A program made the position numbers and the translations under genes. The notes under the pieces are model-generated. The model had not been told where the DNA came from. It worked only from the letters and a program-made list of their open reading frames with translations, and did no database searches. A stretch of DNA of 64,000 nt from JADZAI01 sp046348585 (GTDB taxonomy: Bacteria; Pseudomonadota; Alphaproteobacteria; Micropepsales; Micropepsaceae). The DNA lies in the NCBI GenBank assembly GCA_046348585.1, contig JAXMDZ010000003.1:62001-126000 (forward strand). The letters run 5' to 3'. This document shows, piece after piece, positions 51,112 through 59,661 of this stretch (its first letter is position 1; each line of letters opens with the position of its first letter).

Positions 51112-51914
51112 CCAGGACCGACCCTGCGCCTTACGTCCTCGACGCCCGGCCCGTGCCGGGCGTCGCCCTGCTGACGCTCAATCGCGGCGGCCGGCGCAAT
51201 GCGCTGTCGGCCGCGATGATGACGGCGCTGGCCGGGGCGCTGGACGCGACGGCGGCGGACGCTTCCGTGCGGGCCGTCATCCTCGCGGCCGACGGGCCGG
51301 CCTTCTGCGCGGGGCACGATCTGAAGGAGATGACCGCGCGGCGGGCCGATCCCGACGGCGGCAAGGCGTTCTACGACGCCCTCTTCCGCCAGTGCAGCGA
51401 ACTGATGCTGAAGATCGTGCGCCACCCGCGCCCGGTCATCGCCATGGTCCACGGCCTCGCCACGGCGGCGGGGTGTCAGCTGGTGGCGAGCTGCGACCTT
51501 GCGATGGCGGCGGAGAGCGCGAGCTTTGCGACGCCCGGCGTCAATATCGGCCTTTTCTGCTCGACGCCGATGGTGGCGCTGTCGCGCAATCTCGGCCGCA
51601 AGCAGGCGATGGAGATGCTGCTGACCGGCGAGAGCCTTTCCGCCGCTGCGGCTCTGGCCATGGGGCTGATCAACCGGGTGACGCCGGCCGACGAGCTGAT
51701 GGACGAGACGCTGGACCTCGCCGTGCGGATCGCCGCGAAGCCCGCGGCGACGCTGAAGCTCGGCAAGGCGGCGTTCTATGCCCAGGCCGAGATGGGGCTG
51801 GACGAGGCCTATGATTTCGCCGCCCGCACCATGACCGAGAACATGATGGCGGCCGAAGCCAACGAAGGCATCTGCGCCTTCGTGGAGAAGCGCCAGCCCG
51901 TCTGGCCGGCGTAG
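51108..51914 (+). CDS. Enoyl-CoA hydratase/isomerase family protein (ECHDC3-like)
   Basis: 268-residue crotonase-fold protein starting at GTG 51108, which overlaps the MAPEG stop by four bases. The CoA-binding and oxyanion parts are present (FCAGHDLKEMT, GLATAAGCQLVASCDLAMA). In classical enoyl-CoA hydratase two Glu residues catalyse water addition, one in GGGCE and one in GQPE; here these positions read AAGCQ and ATPGV, so both are missing. This matches the ECHDC3-like group, whose activity is not established. It is probably not a hydratase. Coupling with the MAPEG gene suggests a shared pathway, but this is inference. Confidence 0.88.
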   Translation: MTRTDPAPYVLDARPVPGVALLTLNRGGRRNALSAAMMTALAGALDATAADASVRAVILAADGPAFCAGHDLKEMTARRADPDGGKAFYDALFRQCSELMLKIVRHPRPVIAMVHGLATAAGCQLVASCDLAMAAESASFATPGVNIGLFCSTPMVALSRNLGRKQAMEMLLTGESLSAAAALAMGLINRVTPADELMDETLDLAVRIAAKPAATLKLGKAAFYAQAEMGLDEAYDFAARTMTENMMAAEANEGICAFVEKRQPVWPA

Positions 51915-51959
51915 GCGGCGGGGCCGCGCCGTGAAGACCAGCACATGAGGAAAGAGCCG

Positions 51960-52406
51960 ATGGCTTTCGTCAATCCGCCCGATACCGAGATCGCCGCGCT
52001 GCTGAACGGCGCGAAGACCATCGCGCTGATCGGGGCCAGCGCCAATCCGGCGCGGGCGAGCCACGAGGTGATGGCCTTCCTGCAGAAGAAGGGGCACCGG
52101 GTGATCCCCGTCAATCCGGGCCTCGCGGGGCAGACGCTGCTGGGCGAGACCGTGGTGGCGCGCATCGCCGACCTGCCCGTCAAGGTGGACATGGCCGACG
52201 TCTTCCGGCCGGTCCAATATATCGGCGGCGTGGTGGACGAGTGCATCGCGGCCGGGATTCCGGCGGTGTGGACGCAGCTCGAGCTGGTGGACGAGGCGGC
52301 GGCCGAGCGGGCGCGCGCGGCCGGCATGACGGTCGTCATGGATCGCTGCCCCAAGATCGACTATCCGCGGCTCGGCCTTCGCGGCCCCGGCGTTCAGCCG
52401 GGCTGA
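51960..52406 (+). CDS. CoA-binding protein (YccU-like)
   Basis: 148-residue CoA-binding-domain protein with Rossmann-like fold. The block TIALIGASANPARASHEVMAFLQKKGHRV and VNPGLAGQTLLGE, with the final CPKIDYPRL, matches the YccU/CoA_binding_2 family, which binds CoA and has no catalytic part. The function is uncertain, perhaps a CoA-disulfide or acyl-CoA sensor. ATG 51960 is used because AGGAAAGAG (51948-51956) lies at ideal distance; an ATG at 51945 is inside this Shine-Dalgarno. Confidence 0.9.
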   Translation: MAFVNPPDTEIAALLNGAKTIALIGASANPARASHEVMAFLQKKGHRVIPVNPGLAGQTLLGETVVARIADLPVKVDMADVFRPVQYIGGVVDECIAAGIPAVWTQLELVDEAAAERARAAGMTVVMDRCPKIDYPRLGLRGPGVQPG

Positions 52407-52487
52407 AGCCTCGCATAAGCGCCGCCCGCGCGACCGGGCCGCGCCGGGACGATATACCGCGCCCACAATACCGGAGGAGACAGGACA

Positions 52488-53768
52488 ATGAGCGATCAGG
52501 GTTTCGCCACCAAGGCGGTGCATGCGGGCGAAGCGCCCGATCCGGTGAGCGGCTCGCGCGCGACGCCGATCCACCAGACCACCTCCTACCAGTTCCAGGA
52601 CGCCGGCCACGCCGCCCGCCTGTTCGGGCTGCAGGAGTTCGGCAACATCTACACCCGCATTCAGAACCCGACTCAGGGCGCGCTGGAAGGCAAGATCGCG
52701 GCGCTGGAAGGCGGTACGGCGGCGCTCGCCGTCGCCTCCGGCCATGCGGCGCAGGCGCTGGTCGCGCACACGCTGATGGAAGCGGGCGACGAGATCGTCG
52801 CGGCCAAACAGCTCTATGGCGGCTCGCTCAACCAGTTCACCCAGGCCTTCGCCAAATTCGGCTGGGGCGTGAAGCTGGTCGACGGCACCAGCCCCGAAAA
52901 CTTCAAGGCGGCGATCACCGAGAAGACGCGTTTCATCTTCACCGAGAGCCTCGCCAATCCCGGCGGCATCGTGATGGACCTCGAGGCCATCGCCCGCATC
53001 GCCGCCGACGCCAAGCTGCCCTATGTGGTGGATAACACCCTCGCCTCGCCCTATCTCATCCGGCCGCTCGAATGGGGCGCGAACATCGTCGTCCACTCGC
53101 TGACCAAGTTCATCGGCGGCCACGGCAACGCCATCGGCGGGGTCATCGTCGACGGCGGCAATTTCGACTGGAAGGCGAGCGGCAAGTTCCCCTCGCTGAC
53201 GCAGCCCTCGGGCAGCTATCACGGCATGGTGCTGAACGACGTGTTCGGGCCGATGGGGATTTCGTTCGCCATCGCGGCGCGGGTGCTGGGCCTGCGCGAT
53301 CTCGGCGCGGCGATCTCGCCGTTCAACGCCTTCCTCATCCTCACCGGGGCGGAGACGCTGCACCTTCGGATGCAGCGCCAGAGCGACAATGCGCTGGGCG
53401 TCGCCAAATGGCTGAAGGCTCACGCCAAGGTCGGCTGGGTTTCGTATGCGGGGCTGGAGAGCGATCCGTTCCATGCGCTCGCGCAAAAATACGCGCCCAA
53501 GGGCGCGGGCGCTGTGCTGACCTTCGGACTGAAGGGTGGCTATGAGGCGGGCGTGAAGTTCGTGAACGGCCTCAAGTTGTTCTCGCATCTCGCCAATATC
53601 GGCGACGTGCGCTCGCTGGCGATCCACCCGGCCTCGACCACGCACTCGCAGCTGCCGGACGCCGACAAGATCGCCGCGGGCGCGGGGCCGGATGTTGTGC
53701 GCCTGTCGATCGGGATCGAGGACCTGGCCGACATCACCGCCGACCTCGACCAGGCGCTGAACGCCTGA
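52488..53768 (+). CDS. metY: O-acetylhomoserine sulfhydrylase (Cys/Met metabolism PLP enzyme)
   Basis: 426-residue PLP enzyme. NIYTRIQNPTQGALEGKIAALEGG and the Schiff-base Lys K207 in HSLTKFIGGHG are visible, with LANPGGIVMDLE and VVDNTLASPYLIRPLEWGA. These match O-acetylhomoserine aminocarboxypropyltransferase, which makes homocysteine from O-acetylhomoserine and sulfide in methionine synthesis. The related MetZ uses O-succinylhomoserine; length 426 and motif pattern favour MetY. ATG 52488 has GGAGGAGACAGGACA upstream. A terminator follows. No SAM-II-like leader could be recognised. Confidence 0.9.
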   Translation: MSDQGFATKAVHAGEAPDPVSGSRATPIHQTTSYQFQDAGHAARLFGLQEFGNIYTRIQNPTQGALEGKIAALEGGTAALAVASGHAAQALVAHTLMEAGDEIVAAKQLYGGSLNQFTQAFAKFGWGVKLVDGTSPENFKAAITEKTRFIFTESLANPGGIVMDLEAIARIAADAKLPYVVDNTLASPYLIRPLEWGANIVVHSLTKFIGGHGNAIGGVIVDGGNFDWKASGKFPSLTQPSGSYHGMVLNDVFGPMGISFAIAARVLGLRDLGAAISPFNAFLILTGAETLHLRMQRQSDNALGVAKWLKAHAKVGWVSYAGLESDPFHALAQKYAPKGAGAVLTFGLKGGYEAGVKFVNGLKLFSHLANIGDVRSLAIHPASTTHSQLPDADKIAAGAGPDVVRLSIGIEDLADITADLDQALNA

Positions 53769-53791
53769 GGCGGCGCGGCCGGGAAAAACAA

Positions 53792-53821
53792 AACGGCGGC
53801 GGGAGCGATCCCGCCGCCGTT
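53792..53821. terminator. Bidirectional terminator after metY
   Basis: A perfect 13-bp stem (AACGGCGGCGGGA / TCCCGCCGCCGTT) with loop GCGA. Plus-strand tail GTCTTGTT, minus-strand tail TTGTTTTTCCC, so it can stop both metY and the membrane gene ending at 53845. Confidence 0.88.
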
Positions 53822-53844
53822 GTCTTGTTCGGATCGCTCCGTAC

Positions 53845-54309
53845 TTAGAACGCGATGCCCGCGACGGTCGCGAGCAGGTAGAGCACGACCTGGATCACCG
53901 CCACCAGCAGGGCCAGCATCGAGAGCGGGCGCTGGAACGCCGCGACCTTCGCCACCGCGTTGGCCGCGCCGTCGGCGCCGCCGCCGGCCAGCTTCGAGAT
54001 CAGCGGGAAGGCCAAGAGCAGGCCGAGCAGGATCAGAACCGCGACCACGGCGAGCGCGACGATCACGGTCACCGGGACGAGCGAGATCAGGCTGAGCATC
54101 TGGAGCAGGCCGATCAGGCCGAGGACGCCGAGAACGAGGCCGATGATCCCGATGATGCCCGCGAAGGGGGCAAGCTTGGCGGCCGCTTCACGCGCCGCTT
54201 CCTGCGCCTGAGCCGGCGCGCCGGGCATGCCGCCACTGCCCGCCAGGCCGAGCAGGCCCATGGAGGCCAACAGCAAGACATTGAGTATCAAATAGATGAC
54301 GCCGCTCAT
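53845..54309 (-). CDS. Small membrane protein of unknown function
   Basis: 154-residue protein with four clear hydrophobic segments (VIYLILNVLLLASMGLLGLAG, FAGIIGIIGLVLGVLGLIGLLQ, SLVPVTVIVALAVVAVLILLGLLLAF and LSMLALLVAVIQVVLYLL, each about 20 long). A central Gly/Ala-rich loop and the SGGMPGAPAQ stretch are the only polar parts. No family is recognised. It resembles the next gene in size and layout (N-terminal helix, soluble Pro/Ala loop, helix, helix, helix), so a paralogue pair or local duplication is possible. Confidence 0.65.
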   Translation of the reverse strand: MSGVIYLILNVLLLASMGLLGLAGSGGMPGAPAQAQEAAREAAAKLAPFAGIIGIIGLVLGVLGLIGLLQMLSLISLVPVTVIVALAVVAVLILLGLLLAFPLISKLAGGGADGAANAVAKVAAFQRPLSMLALLVAVIQVVLYLLATVAGIAF

Positions 54310-54443
54310 GATCTCGTCACTCCCCGAAGTGGAACAGGCGGCAGAATCCGCCTCTCCCGCAAATTGCCTTTGCGGGAGAGACGGCGCCAGCCCTTATGGG
54401 TGCGACAAATCGGGCCGTTTCGGCCGATCCGGCGGCGGAATTC

Positions 54444-54911
54444 CTAGATATAGACGCCGCTGCGGTTGAGGATGAACTCGATCAACATCCAGAGCGCGAG
54501 CACGAGGGTCGCCAGGCCGACCGCCGACTCGATGCCGGTGAAGGTCGTCTTGAACCACTCGACGAGCTTGCCGGCCCCCGAGGCGGGCGCGCCGAAGAAC
54601 GCCGAAACCGAGGCGTATCCGGCGAGCACGCCGACCGTCACCAGCGCGAAGAAGGTGACGAGGCGGATCAGCTGCGACAGCGCGCCGTAGCTCAGCCCTT
54701 CGATGCTGACGACGAAGCTGATGAGGCCCCAGACGCCCCAGACGACGGCGACGATGCCGAAGATGCCGACCACGCCCTTCAGCGGCGCGGCGGCGGGCTT
54801 GACGATGGTCTGAACCGGGGCGAGCGCCGCCGGGCCGGCTCCGTTGGCGAGCGATGTGAGGCCCAGCACAACCAGCAGGGCCAGCGTCAGCAGAAAGATG
54901 ACATAGAGCAT
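54444..54911 (-). CDS. Second small membrane protein of unknown function
   Basis: 155-residue protein with about four membrane segments (MLYVIFLLTLALLVVLGL, GVVGIFGIVAVVWGVWGLISFVV, LIRLVTFFALVTVGVLAGYASV and AVGLATLVLALWMLIEFIL). A Pro/Ala loop (GPAALAPVQTIVKPAAAP) follows the first segment, as in the upstream-ending neighbour. No family recognised; a role in membrane organisation or as a scaffold is possible, but nothing in the sequence shows it. The two genes are 134 bases apart on the same strand. Confidence 0.62.
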   Translation of the reverse strand: MLYVIFLLTLALLVVLGLTSLANGAGPAALAPVQTIVKPAAAPLKGVVGIFGIVAVVWGVWGLISFVVSIEGLSYGALSQLIRLVTFFALVTVGVLAGYASVSAFFGAPASGAGKLVEWFKTTFTGIESAVGLATLVLALWMLIEFILNRSGVYI

Positions 54912-55019
54912 GCGATCGTCCCCCTTGGCCCGGCGGTGACGGGGAGCCGGGCGGCTACACCGATTTCAGGCTTGTGATATTAGTCACGCCTTCGCAGGTG
55001 CGGCAATGCGAGATTCCAC

Positions 55020-56069
55020 TTAGGCGGGCAGCGATTTTGCGCCCCGGAGCGCATGCCAGTGCGCGATGGCCGCCGCGAACAGGCCGACCGCGCCCGATTG
55101 ATGCAGCGCACCCAGGACAATGGGCTGTTCGCCCCCGGCCCCGGCGAGCAGCGTGTAGATGCCCAGCGCGATCTGAACGACCGTGGCGAAGATGAGGACC
55201 GAGGCGGTGCCCGCCCCTGCCCTCCGCCGCGCCGCGACGACGGAGGCGGCGGCGACCAGAACCGCGACGGCATAGGCCGTCATGCGGTGCTGGAACTGCA
55301 CCATGGCGACGTTTTCGCCGAAATTGGTCCACCAGGGACGCTCGATGAAGAGGCCGGAAGGAACCAGCGATCCATCCATCAACGGCCAGGTGTTGTAGAT
55401 GAGGCCGGCGTCCAGCCCGGCGACCAGCGCCCCCAGCAGCACCTGAACGAAGACGGCCGCGACGATGACGGCCGCGAGCCGCGCGCCCGCCTTGCGCTGC
55501 GGCGATGCGCGGCGGACGAGGTCGAGCAGCATCAGCAGCGCCCAGGCGAAGATCACGAAGGCGACGCCCAGATGCGCCGCGAGCCGGTACTGGCTGACCT
55601 CCAGCCGTCCGACGAGGCCGCTGACCACCATCAGCCAGCCGACGAGACCCTGGACGCAGACGATGCCGAAAAGGACCCAGCCGCGCCTCAACATGGGGCC
55701 GGAGAGCGCGCCCGACCAGCCGAACCAGAGCAGCGGCAGAAGGACTACGAGTCCGATCGCCCGGGCGAGCAGGCGGTGGCCCCATTCCCACCAGAAGATG
55801 GTCTTGAAGTCCTCCAGCGACATGCCCTTGTTGACGACCTGATACTGGGTCGTGCTGCGGTACTTTTCGAGTTCCGCCTGCCAGTCGGCTTCGCTGAGCG
55901 GCGGCAGGACGCCCGTCACCGGCTTCCATTCGGTGATCGAGAGGCCCGACTCGGTGAGCCGCGTCAGGCCGCCGACCACGACGATGGCCGCGACCATGGC
56001 CAGCACGAGGCAGAGCCAGACGATGAGGGCGCGGCGGGGCCTGACGGGTGCGGGGGCTGATGTCGACAT
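55020..56069 (-). CDS. ctaA: Heme A synthase CtaA
   Basis: 349-residue eight-helix membrane enzyme that oxidises the heme O methyl group to make heme A for cytochrome oxidase. Typical CtaA blocks: GGLTRLTESGLSITEWKPVTG near the N-terminus, EWGHRLLARAIG, QYRLAAHLG, QFQHRMTAYAV and ALHQSGAVGLFAAAIAHWH, providing the heme-ligating His residues. ATG 56069 starts MSTSAPAPVR; longer frames would add a Lys/Arg/His-rich leader. The DUF2842 protein is divergent next door. Confidence 0.95.
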   Translation of the reverse strand: MSTSAPAPVRPRRALIVWLCLVLAMVAAIVVVGGLTRLTESGLSITEWKPVTGVLPPLSEADWQAELEKYRSTTQYQVVNKGMSLEDFKTIFWWEWGHRLLARAIGLVVLLPLLWFGWSGALSGPMLRRGWVLFGIVCVQGLVGWLMVVSGLVGRLEVSQYRLAAHLGVAFVIFAWALLMLLDLVRRASPQRKAGARLAAVIVAAVFVQVLLGALVAGLDAGLIYNTWPLMDGSLVPSGLFIERPWWTNFGENVAMVQFQHRMTAYAVAVLVAAASVVAARRRAGAGTASVLIFATVVQIALGIYTLLAGAGGEQPIVLGALHQSGAVGLFAAAIAHWHALRGAKSLPA

Positions 56070-56132
56070 GATGGCGGCCGCGTGATAGCGCAGCGCGCCC
56101 GGGGCGGCGAGCCCTTTCATGTGCCGAGTGCG

Positions 56133-56345
56133 ATGCCTGTCCGCCTCAAGAAGCTGATCGGAACGCTGCTGATCCTCGTCTGGATCTTCTTCTATGTGCT
56201 GTTCGCCCTGAAACTGGCGGTGACGGTGCTGCCCAATGCGCACTGGACGGTGCAGCTCGCCTTCTACGCCTTCGCCGGTCTCGCCTGGATCGTGCCGCCG
56301 GGGTTCCTCATCCAGTGGATGAGCGAGGAACCCCGCAAGGGCTGA
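56133..56345 (+). CDS. DUF2842 domain protein
   Basis: 70-residue integral membrane protein with two hydrophobic segments (TLLILVWIFFYVLFALKLAV and FYAFAGLAWIVPPGFLIQW), matching the alphaproteobacterial DUF2842 family, which often lies next to heme A synthase or cytochrome oxidase genes. The function is unknown. ATG 56133; an earlier ATG at 56082 would overlap the ctaA promoter region. Its 3' end abuts the amidase, which is on the other strand. Confidence 0.8.
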   Translation: MPVRLKKLIGTLLILVWIFFYVLFALKLAVTVLPNAHWTVQLAFYAFAGLAWIVPPGFLIQWMSEEPRKG

Positions 56346-56349
56346 TCCG

Positions 56350-57771
56350 TCAGGTCCGCGGCGGGCGGCGGGCGGACCAGGGTTGGGCTTGTTCGAGCTG
56401 GCCGGCGAGGCGGAACAACAGGCTTTCGTCGCCGTAGGCCGCGCCGAACATCATGCCCAGCGGCAGCCCGTCATCGGTCCAGTGCAGCGGCACCGACATC
56501 GCGGGCGTTCCGGTCTGATTGTAGAAGGCGCAATGGGCCGGGAAGCTGGCGATCGCCGCCGCGAAAGTGCGCATGTCCGTGGGGTTCAGGCTGATGACGC
56601 CCAGCCTTTCCGGCTTGCGGGTGATGGTCGGTGAGAGCGTCACGTCGAAACGCTTCATCATCCGGCCATAGGCAATGGCGGCGAGCTGGAGCGTGACCTC
56701 GTCGCGGGCCATTTCGACGCCGGTGATGGTGCGGGCGTTGCGGGCCATCGCCCAGGTGACCGGTTCGACCTCGCCTTCCTCGACCGGGCGGCCGCGCTGT
56801 TCGCCCCAGAGGTCGAGGCTGGCGGTGAGGTGGACGCTGACCATGCGGGTGAGGGTCGCGGCGAGCGCCGGGCCGTCGATCTCCGGTTCGGCCTCCTCGA
56901 CTTCGTGGCCGAGCGACAGCAGCAGCTTCACCGTGGCGTCGAGGCCGCGCTGGGCGTCGGCGTCGGGCATCGTGCCGTTCGCAGCCTTGCGCCACAGGGC
57001 GACGCGCAGCTTGCCGGGATCGCGGCCGACCTCGTCGAGATAAGGGCGTTCCGGCGCGGGGGCGGCGTAGCGCGAGCCGGTCTCGATGCCGTGGGTCGCA
57101 TCCAGCAACGCGGCGCTGTCGCGGACGCTGCGCGAGATCGCGTGGTTGATCGAGAACCCGCCCCACCCTTCGGTGCGCATCGGTCCCATCGGCATCCGTC
57201 CGCGCGACGGTTTCAGGCCGAAGAGACCGCAGCAGGCGGCGGGGACCCGGATCGAGCCGCCGCCGTCGCTCGCATGGGCGGCCGGAAGAACGCCCGCCGC
57301 AACCGCCGCCGCCGCGCCGCCGGACGAGCCGCCCGCGATGCGTTCGAGGTTCCACGGATTGCGCGTCGCACCGAACAGCGTGGACTCGGTTGTGGTGGTT
57401 CCGCCGAATTCCGGCGTCGTCGTCTGGCCGAAGATCACGAGGCCGGCCGCCTTGTAGCGCTCGGTCAGCACCGCGTCGTAGTTGGCGACGTAATCCTTGT
57501 AGGCGAGCGAGCCGGAGGTCAGCGGCGCGCCCTTGAGCGCCGCGCCCAGATCCTTGAGCGCAAAGGGCACGCCCGCGAACGGCCCGTCGCCGAGTCCTGC
57601 GTCGATCTGCTTGCGGGCATGGCCCGGCAGGATCGAGGAGAAGCAGTTGAGGCGCGCCTGCGCCGCCTCGGCCCGGGTCAGTGCGGCGTCGAGCAGTTCG
57701 GAGGGCGTCACCTGCTTGCGGCGGACAAGATCGGCGAGGCCGAGCGCGTCATAGGATTCGTAGTCGTTCAT
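56350..57771 (-). CDS. Amidase (amidase signature family)
   Basis: 473-residue amidase-signature enzyme. The catalytic triad is visible: Lys in FALKDLG (near residue 74), cis-Ser in AGGSSGGAAAAVAAG and nucleophile Ser in DGGGSIRVPAACCG. FGLKPSRGRMP follows. The family includes GatA, acylamidases and urea amidolyases, so the substrate is open; no gatB/C is nearby, so tRNA amidation is unlikely. ATG 57771. It is convergent with the DUF2842 gene and divergent from the patatin-like lipoprotein. Confidence 0.9.
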   Translation of the reverse strand: MNDYESYDALGLADLVRRKQVTPSELLDAALTRAEAAQARLNCFSSILPGHARKQIDAGLGDGPFAGVPFALKDLGAALKGAPLTSGSLAYKDYVANYDAVLTERYKAAGLVIFGQTTTPEFGGTTTTESTLFGATRNPWNLERIAGGSSGGAAAAVAAGVLPAAHASDGGGSIRVPAACCGLFGLKPSRGRMPMGPMRTEGWGGFSINHAISRSVRDSAALLDATHGIETGSRYAAPAPERPYLDEVGRDPGKLRVALWRKAANGTMPDADAQRGLDATVKLLLSLGHEVEEAEPEIDGPALAATLTRMVSVHLTASLDLWGEQRGRPVEEGEVEPVTWAMARNARTITGVEMARDEVTLQLAAIAYGRMMKRFDVTLSPTITRKPERLGVISLNPTDMRTFAAAIASFPAHCAFYNQTGTPAMSVPLHWTDDGLPLGMMFGAAYGDESLLFRLAGQLEQAQPWSARRPPRT

Positions 57772-57876
57772 CGGCCTCTCCCCATGCCAGGTCGCGGCAC
57801 TCTAGGCCGATCGCCGCGTGGCCTCCAATCCCTGTCGCGGGCGGGCCGCCGCCGGTAGGGTGCGGCGGGGAATTCA

Positions 57877-59262
57877 ATGACTCGCCGCCTGTCCGCCTGC
57901 CTTCTGATATGCGCCCTCACGCTCGGCGGATGCGTCACGCTGCCCGATCCGCGCGTCGCCGATGCGCCGTCCGCGAACCCCGCCCAGGGCGGTCTCGCGC
58001 CGCTGGGGCCGGGGATCGAGGGCGACGTTCTGGTGCTGGCGTTCTCGGGCGGCGGAGCGCGGGCCGCCGCCTTCTCGCTGGGCGTCATGGAGGGACTGGC
58101 CGCCCTGCCCGCGCCCGGCGGCGGAAGCCTCGCGGGCCGCGTGGCGCTGACGACCGGGGCGTCCGGCGGCGCCCTGCCCGCCGCCTGGATGGGGCTGCAC
58201 GGCGCGGCTGATTTCGAGGCCTATCGCGCGGCGGTGCTGGACATCGACTGGCACGGGCGGGTGCGGACGGACACGTCCTCGCCGGTCAATCTGCTGCGGC
58301 TCTATGACGGCGGGGTCAACAACCCCGACGATTTCGCGGACGCGCTGGACCGTGACATCTTCCATGGTGCGCGGCTGGGCGATTTCGGCCGCAAGGGCCG
58401 TCCGCAGACGGTGCTGAGCGCCACCGACATCGCCAATCATGCGCCGTTCCTGTTCGCGCCCGCGACCTTCGCGCAGCTCTGCGCCGACGGTCCGGCGCTG
58501 CGGGTCGCCGACGCGGTGGCCGCCTCGATGGCCGCGCCGGTATTGTTCCGTCCACTGACGATGCAGAGCTTCGCGGGAGCGTGCGCGACGCCCGCGCCGG
58601 GCTGGCTGAAGGCGGCGGCGGACGGCGCGGCCCCCTGGACGCTCGCCCGGCAGGCGCATGCGCTCGCAAGCTATCGCGCGCCGGAGCGGCTCGGTTTCGT
58701 GCATCTGCTGGACGCCGGCCTCACCGACTATCTCGCGGTGTCCGCCCTGCTGATCGCGCGGCTGGCGGCGGAGACGCCAATCGCGCCGCTGGAGCCGGGC
58801 GATGCGGTGCGGCTGACGCGGCTGACGGTGGTGCTGGTCGATGTCGGACAGGCGCCCATCGATCCGTGGCCGCTGAACCGCGACAGCCCTGACGGCCAGC
58901 AGGCCATCGAAGCGGCGTTCGGGGCGGCGATGGGGACCAATGTGCGCCTCGCTCACGATGCGCTCGCCGCCGCGCTGGAAGACTGGCAGGCGGCGCTCCG
59001 CGACTGGCGATGCGGCCTTGCCCGCGAGGAGGTGCGGCGGTTGCGCGGCACGCTGGAGGGATGGCGCTGCGCGGCGGTGACGGTGACGCTGGGTCGCGTG
59101 TCGTTCGACGATCTGCCGCCGGACGAGCGTGCGGCCCTGACCGCGATTAAGACGCGCCTCAGCCTGCCGCGCGACGAGGTCGACCGCCTGATCGCGGGCG
59201 GCCGGGCGGCGGCGCTTGCCAGTCCGGCGCTGCGCGCCCTTTCGGACGCACAGCACCGCTGA
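57877..59262 (+). CDS. Patatin-like phospholipase lipoprotein
   Basis: 461 residues. A lipoprotein signal peptide ends LTLGGC (Cys at residue 19). The patatin domain has the oxyanion motif SGGGARA (near 57-63), nucleophile motif TGASGGA (Ser near 97) and the second catalytic Asp in LDAGLTDYLA. The C-terminal part is Arg/Glu-rich and helical with no match. It probably hydrolyses phospholipids or acyl esters at the outer or inner membrane surface. ATG 57877 follows GGCGGGGA. It ends just before the convergent PEPT-repeat protein gene. Confidence 0.9.
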   Translation: MTRRLSACLLICALTLGGCVTLPDPRVADAPSANPAQGGLAPLGPGIEGDVLVLAFSGGGARAAAFSLGVMEGLAALPAPGGGSLAGRVALTTGASGGALPAAWMGLHGAADFEAYRAAVLDIDWHGRVRTDTSSPVNLLRLYDGGVNNPDDFADALDRDIFHGARLGDFGRKGRPQTVLSATDIANHAPFLFAPATFAQLCADGPALRVADAVAASMAAPVLFRPLTMQSFAGACATPAPGWLKAAADGAAPWTLARQAHALASYRAPERLGFVHLLDAGLTDYLAVSALLIARLAAETPIAPLEPGDAVRLTRLTVVLVDVGQAPIDPWPLNRDSPDGQQAIEAAFGAAMGTNVRLAHDALAAALEDWQAALRDWRCGLAREEVRRLRGTLEGWRCAAVTVTLGRVSFDDLPPDERAALTAIKTRLSLPRDEVDRLIAGGRAAALASPALRALSDAQHR

Positions 59263-59268
59263 GGGCGG

Positions 59269-59574
59269 TTACTGCGCCGGAGTGGCCTCGGGTTCCTCGG
59301 TCGGTTCCGGGGTGGGTTCCGGGGTCGGCTCGGGCGTCGGTTCCGGGGTCGGCTCCGTCGTCGGCTCGGGGTCAGGCACCGGAACCGGCTCCGGCACGGT
59401 CGGCACCGGCTCGTCCGGGATGCAGCGCTGGATGCAGGGCACCATGCACTCTTCGTATTCGCGCCCCGTCAGATGGCTGCAACTGTCGGCGCAGTCCGAG
59501 CCGCAATCGGCCGAGGCGGCCGAAAGCGCCGCGAGCGCCGCCGCGCCGGCAAGACCGATGAACAATTTTCGCAT
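59269..59574 (-). CDS. Secreted Cys-rich protein with PEPT repeats
   Basis: 101 residues. Signal peptide MRKLFIGLAGAAALAALSAASA is followed by a short Cys cluster (CGSDCADSCSHL and ECMVPCIQRCIPDE, seven Cys), then a tail of acidic/Pro tandem repeats (PTPEPTPEPT repeated, with EPVP and DPEPT units). Such Pro-Glu-Thr tails form extended, stiff linkers. The Cys part may bind metal or carry disulfides. No family recognised. ATG 59574 has the full Shine-Dalgarno AGGAGG upstream, so expression is likely good. Confidence 0.75.
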   Translation of the reverse strand: MRKLFIGLAGAAALAALSAASADCGSDCADSCSHLTGREYEECMVPCIQRCIPDEPVPTVPEPVPVPDPEPTTEPTPEPTPEPTPEPTPEPTEEPEATPAQ

Positions 59575-59661
59575 GACAATCCTCCTGCGGCCCCAGCCAG
59601 ACCGCAGCTTCATGCTCGCACGGCGTGCATCGGCGGCATTGACGCTCGTCAATGGCGCAGG

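Noticed and set aside
52407..52487. A SAM-responsive riboswitch before metY
   Set aside because: The 81-base gap shows no recognisable SAM-II consensus by eye; only a Shine-Dalgarno and GC-rich sequence.
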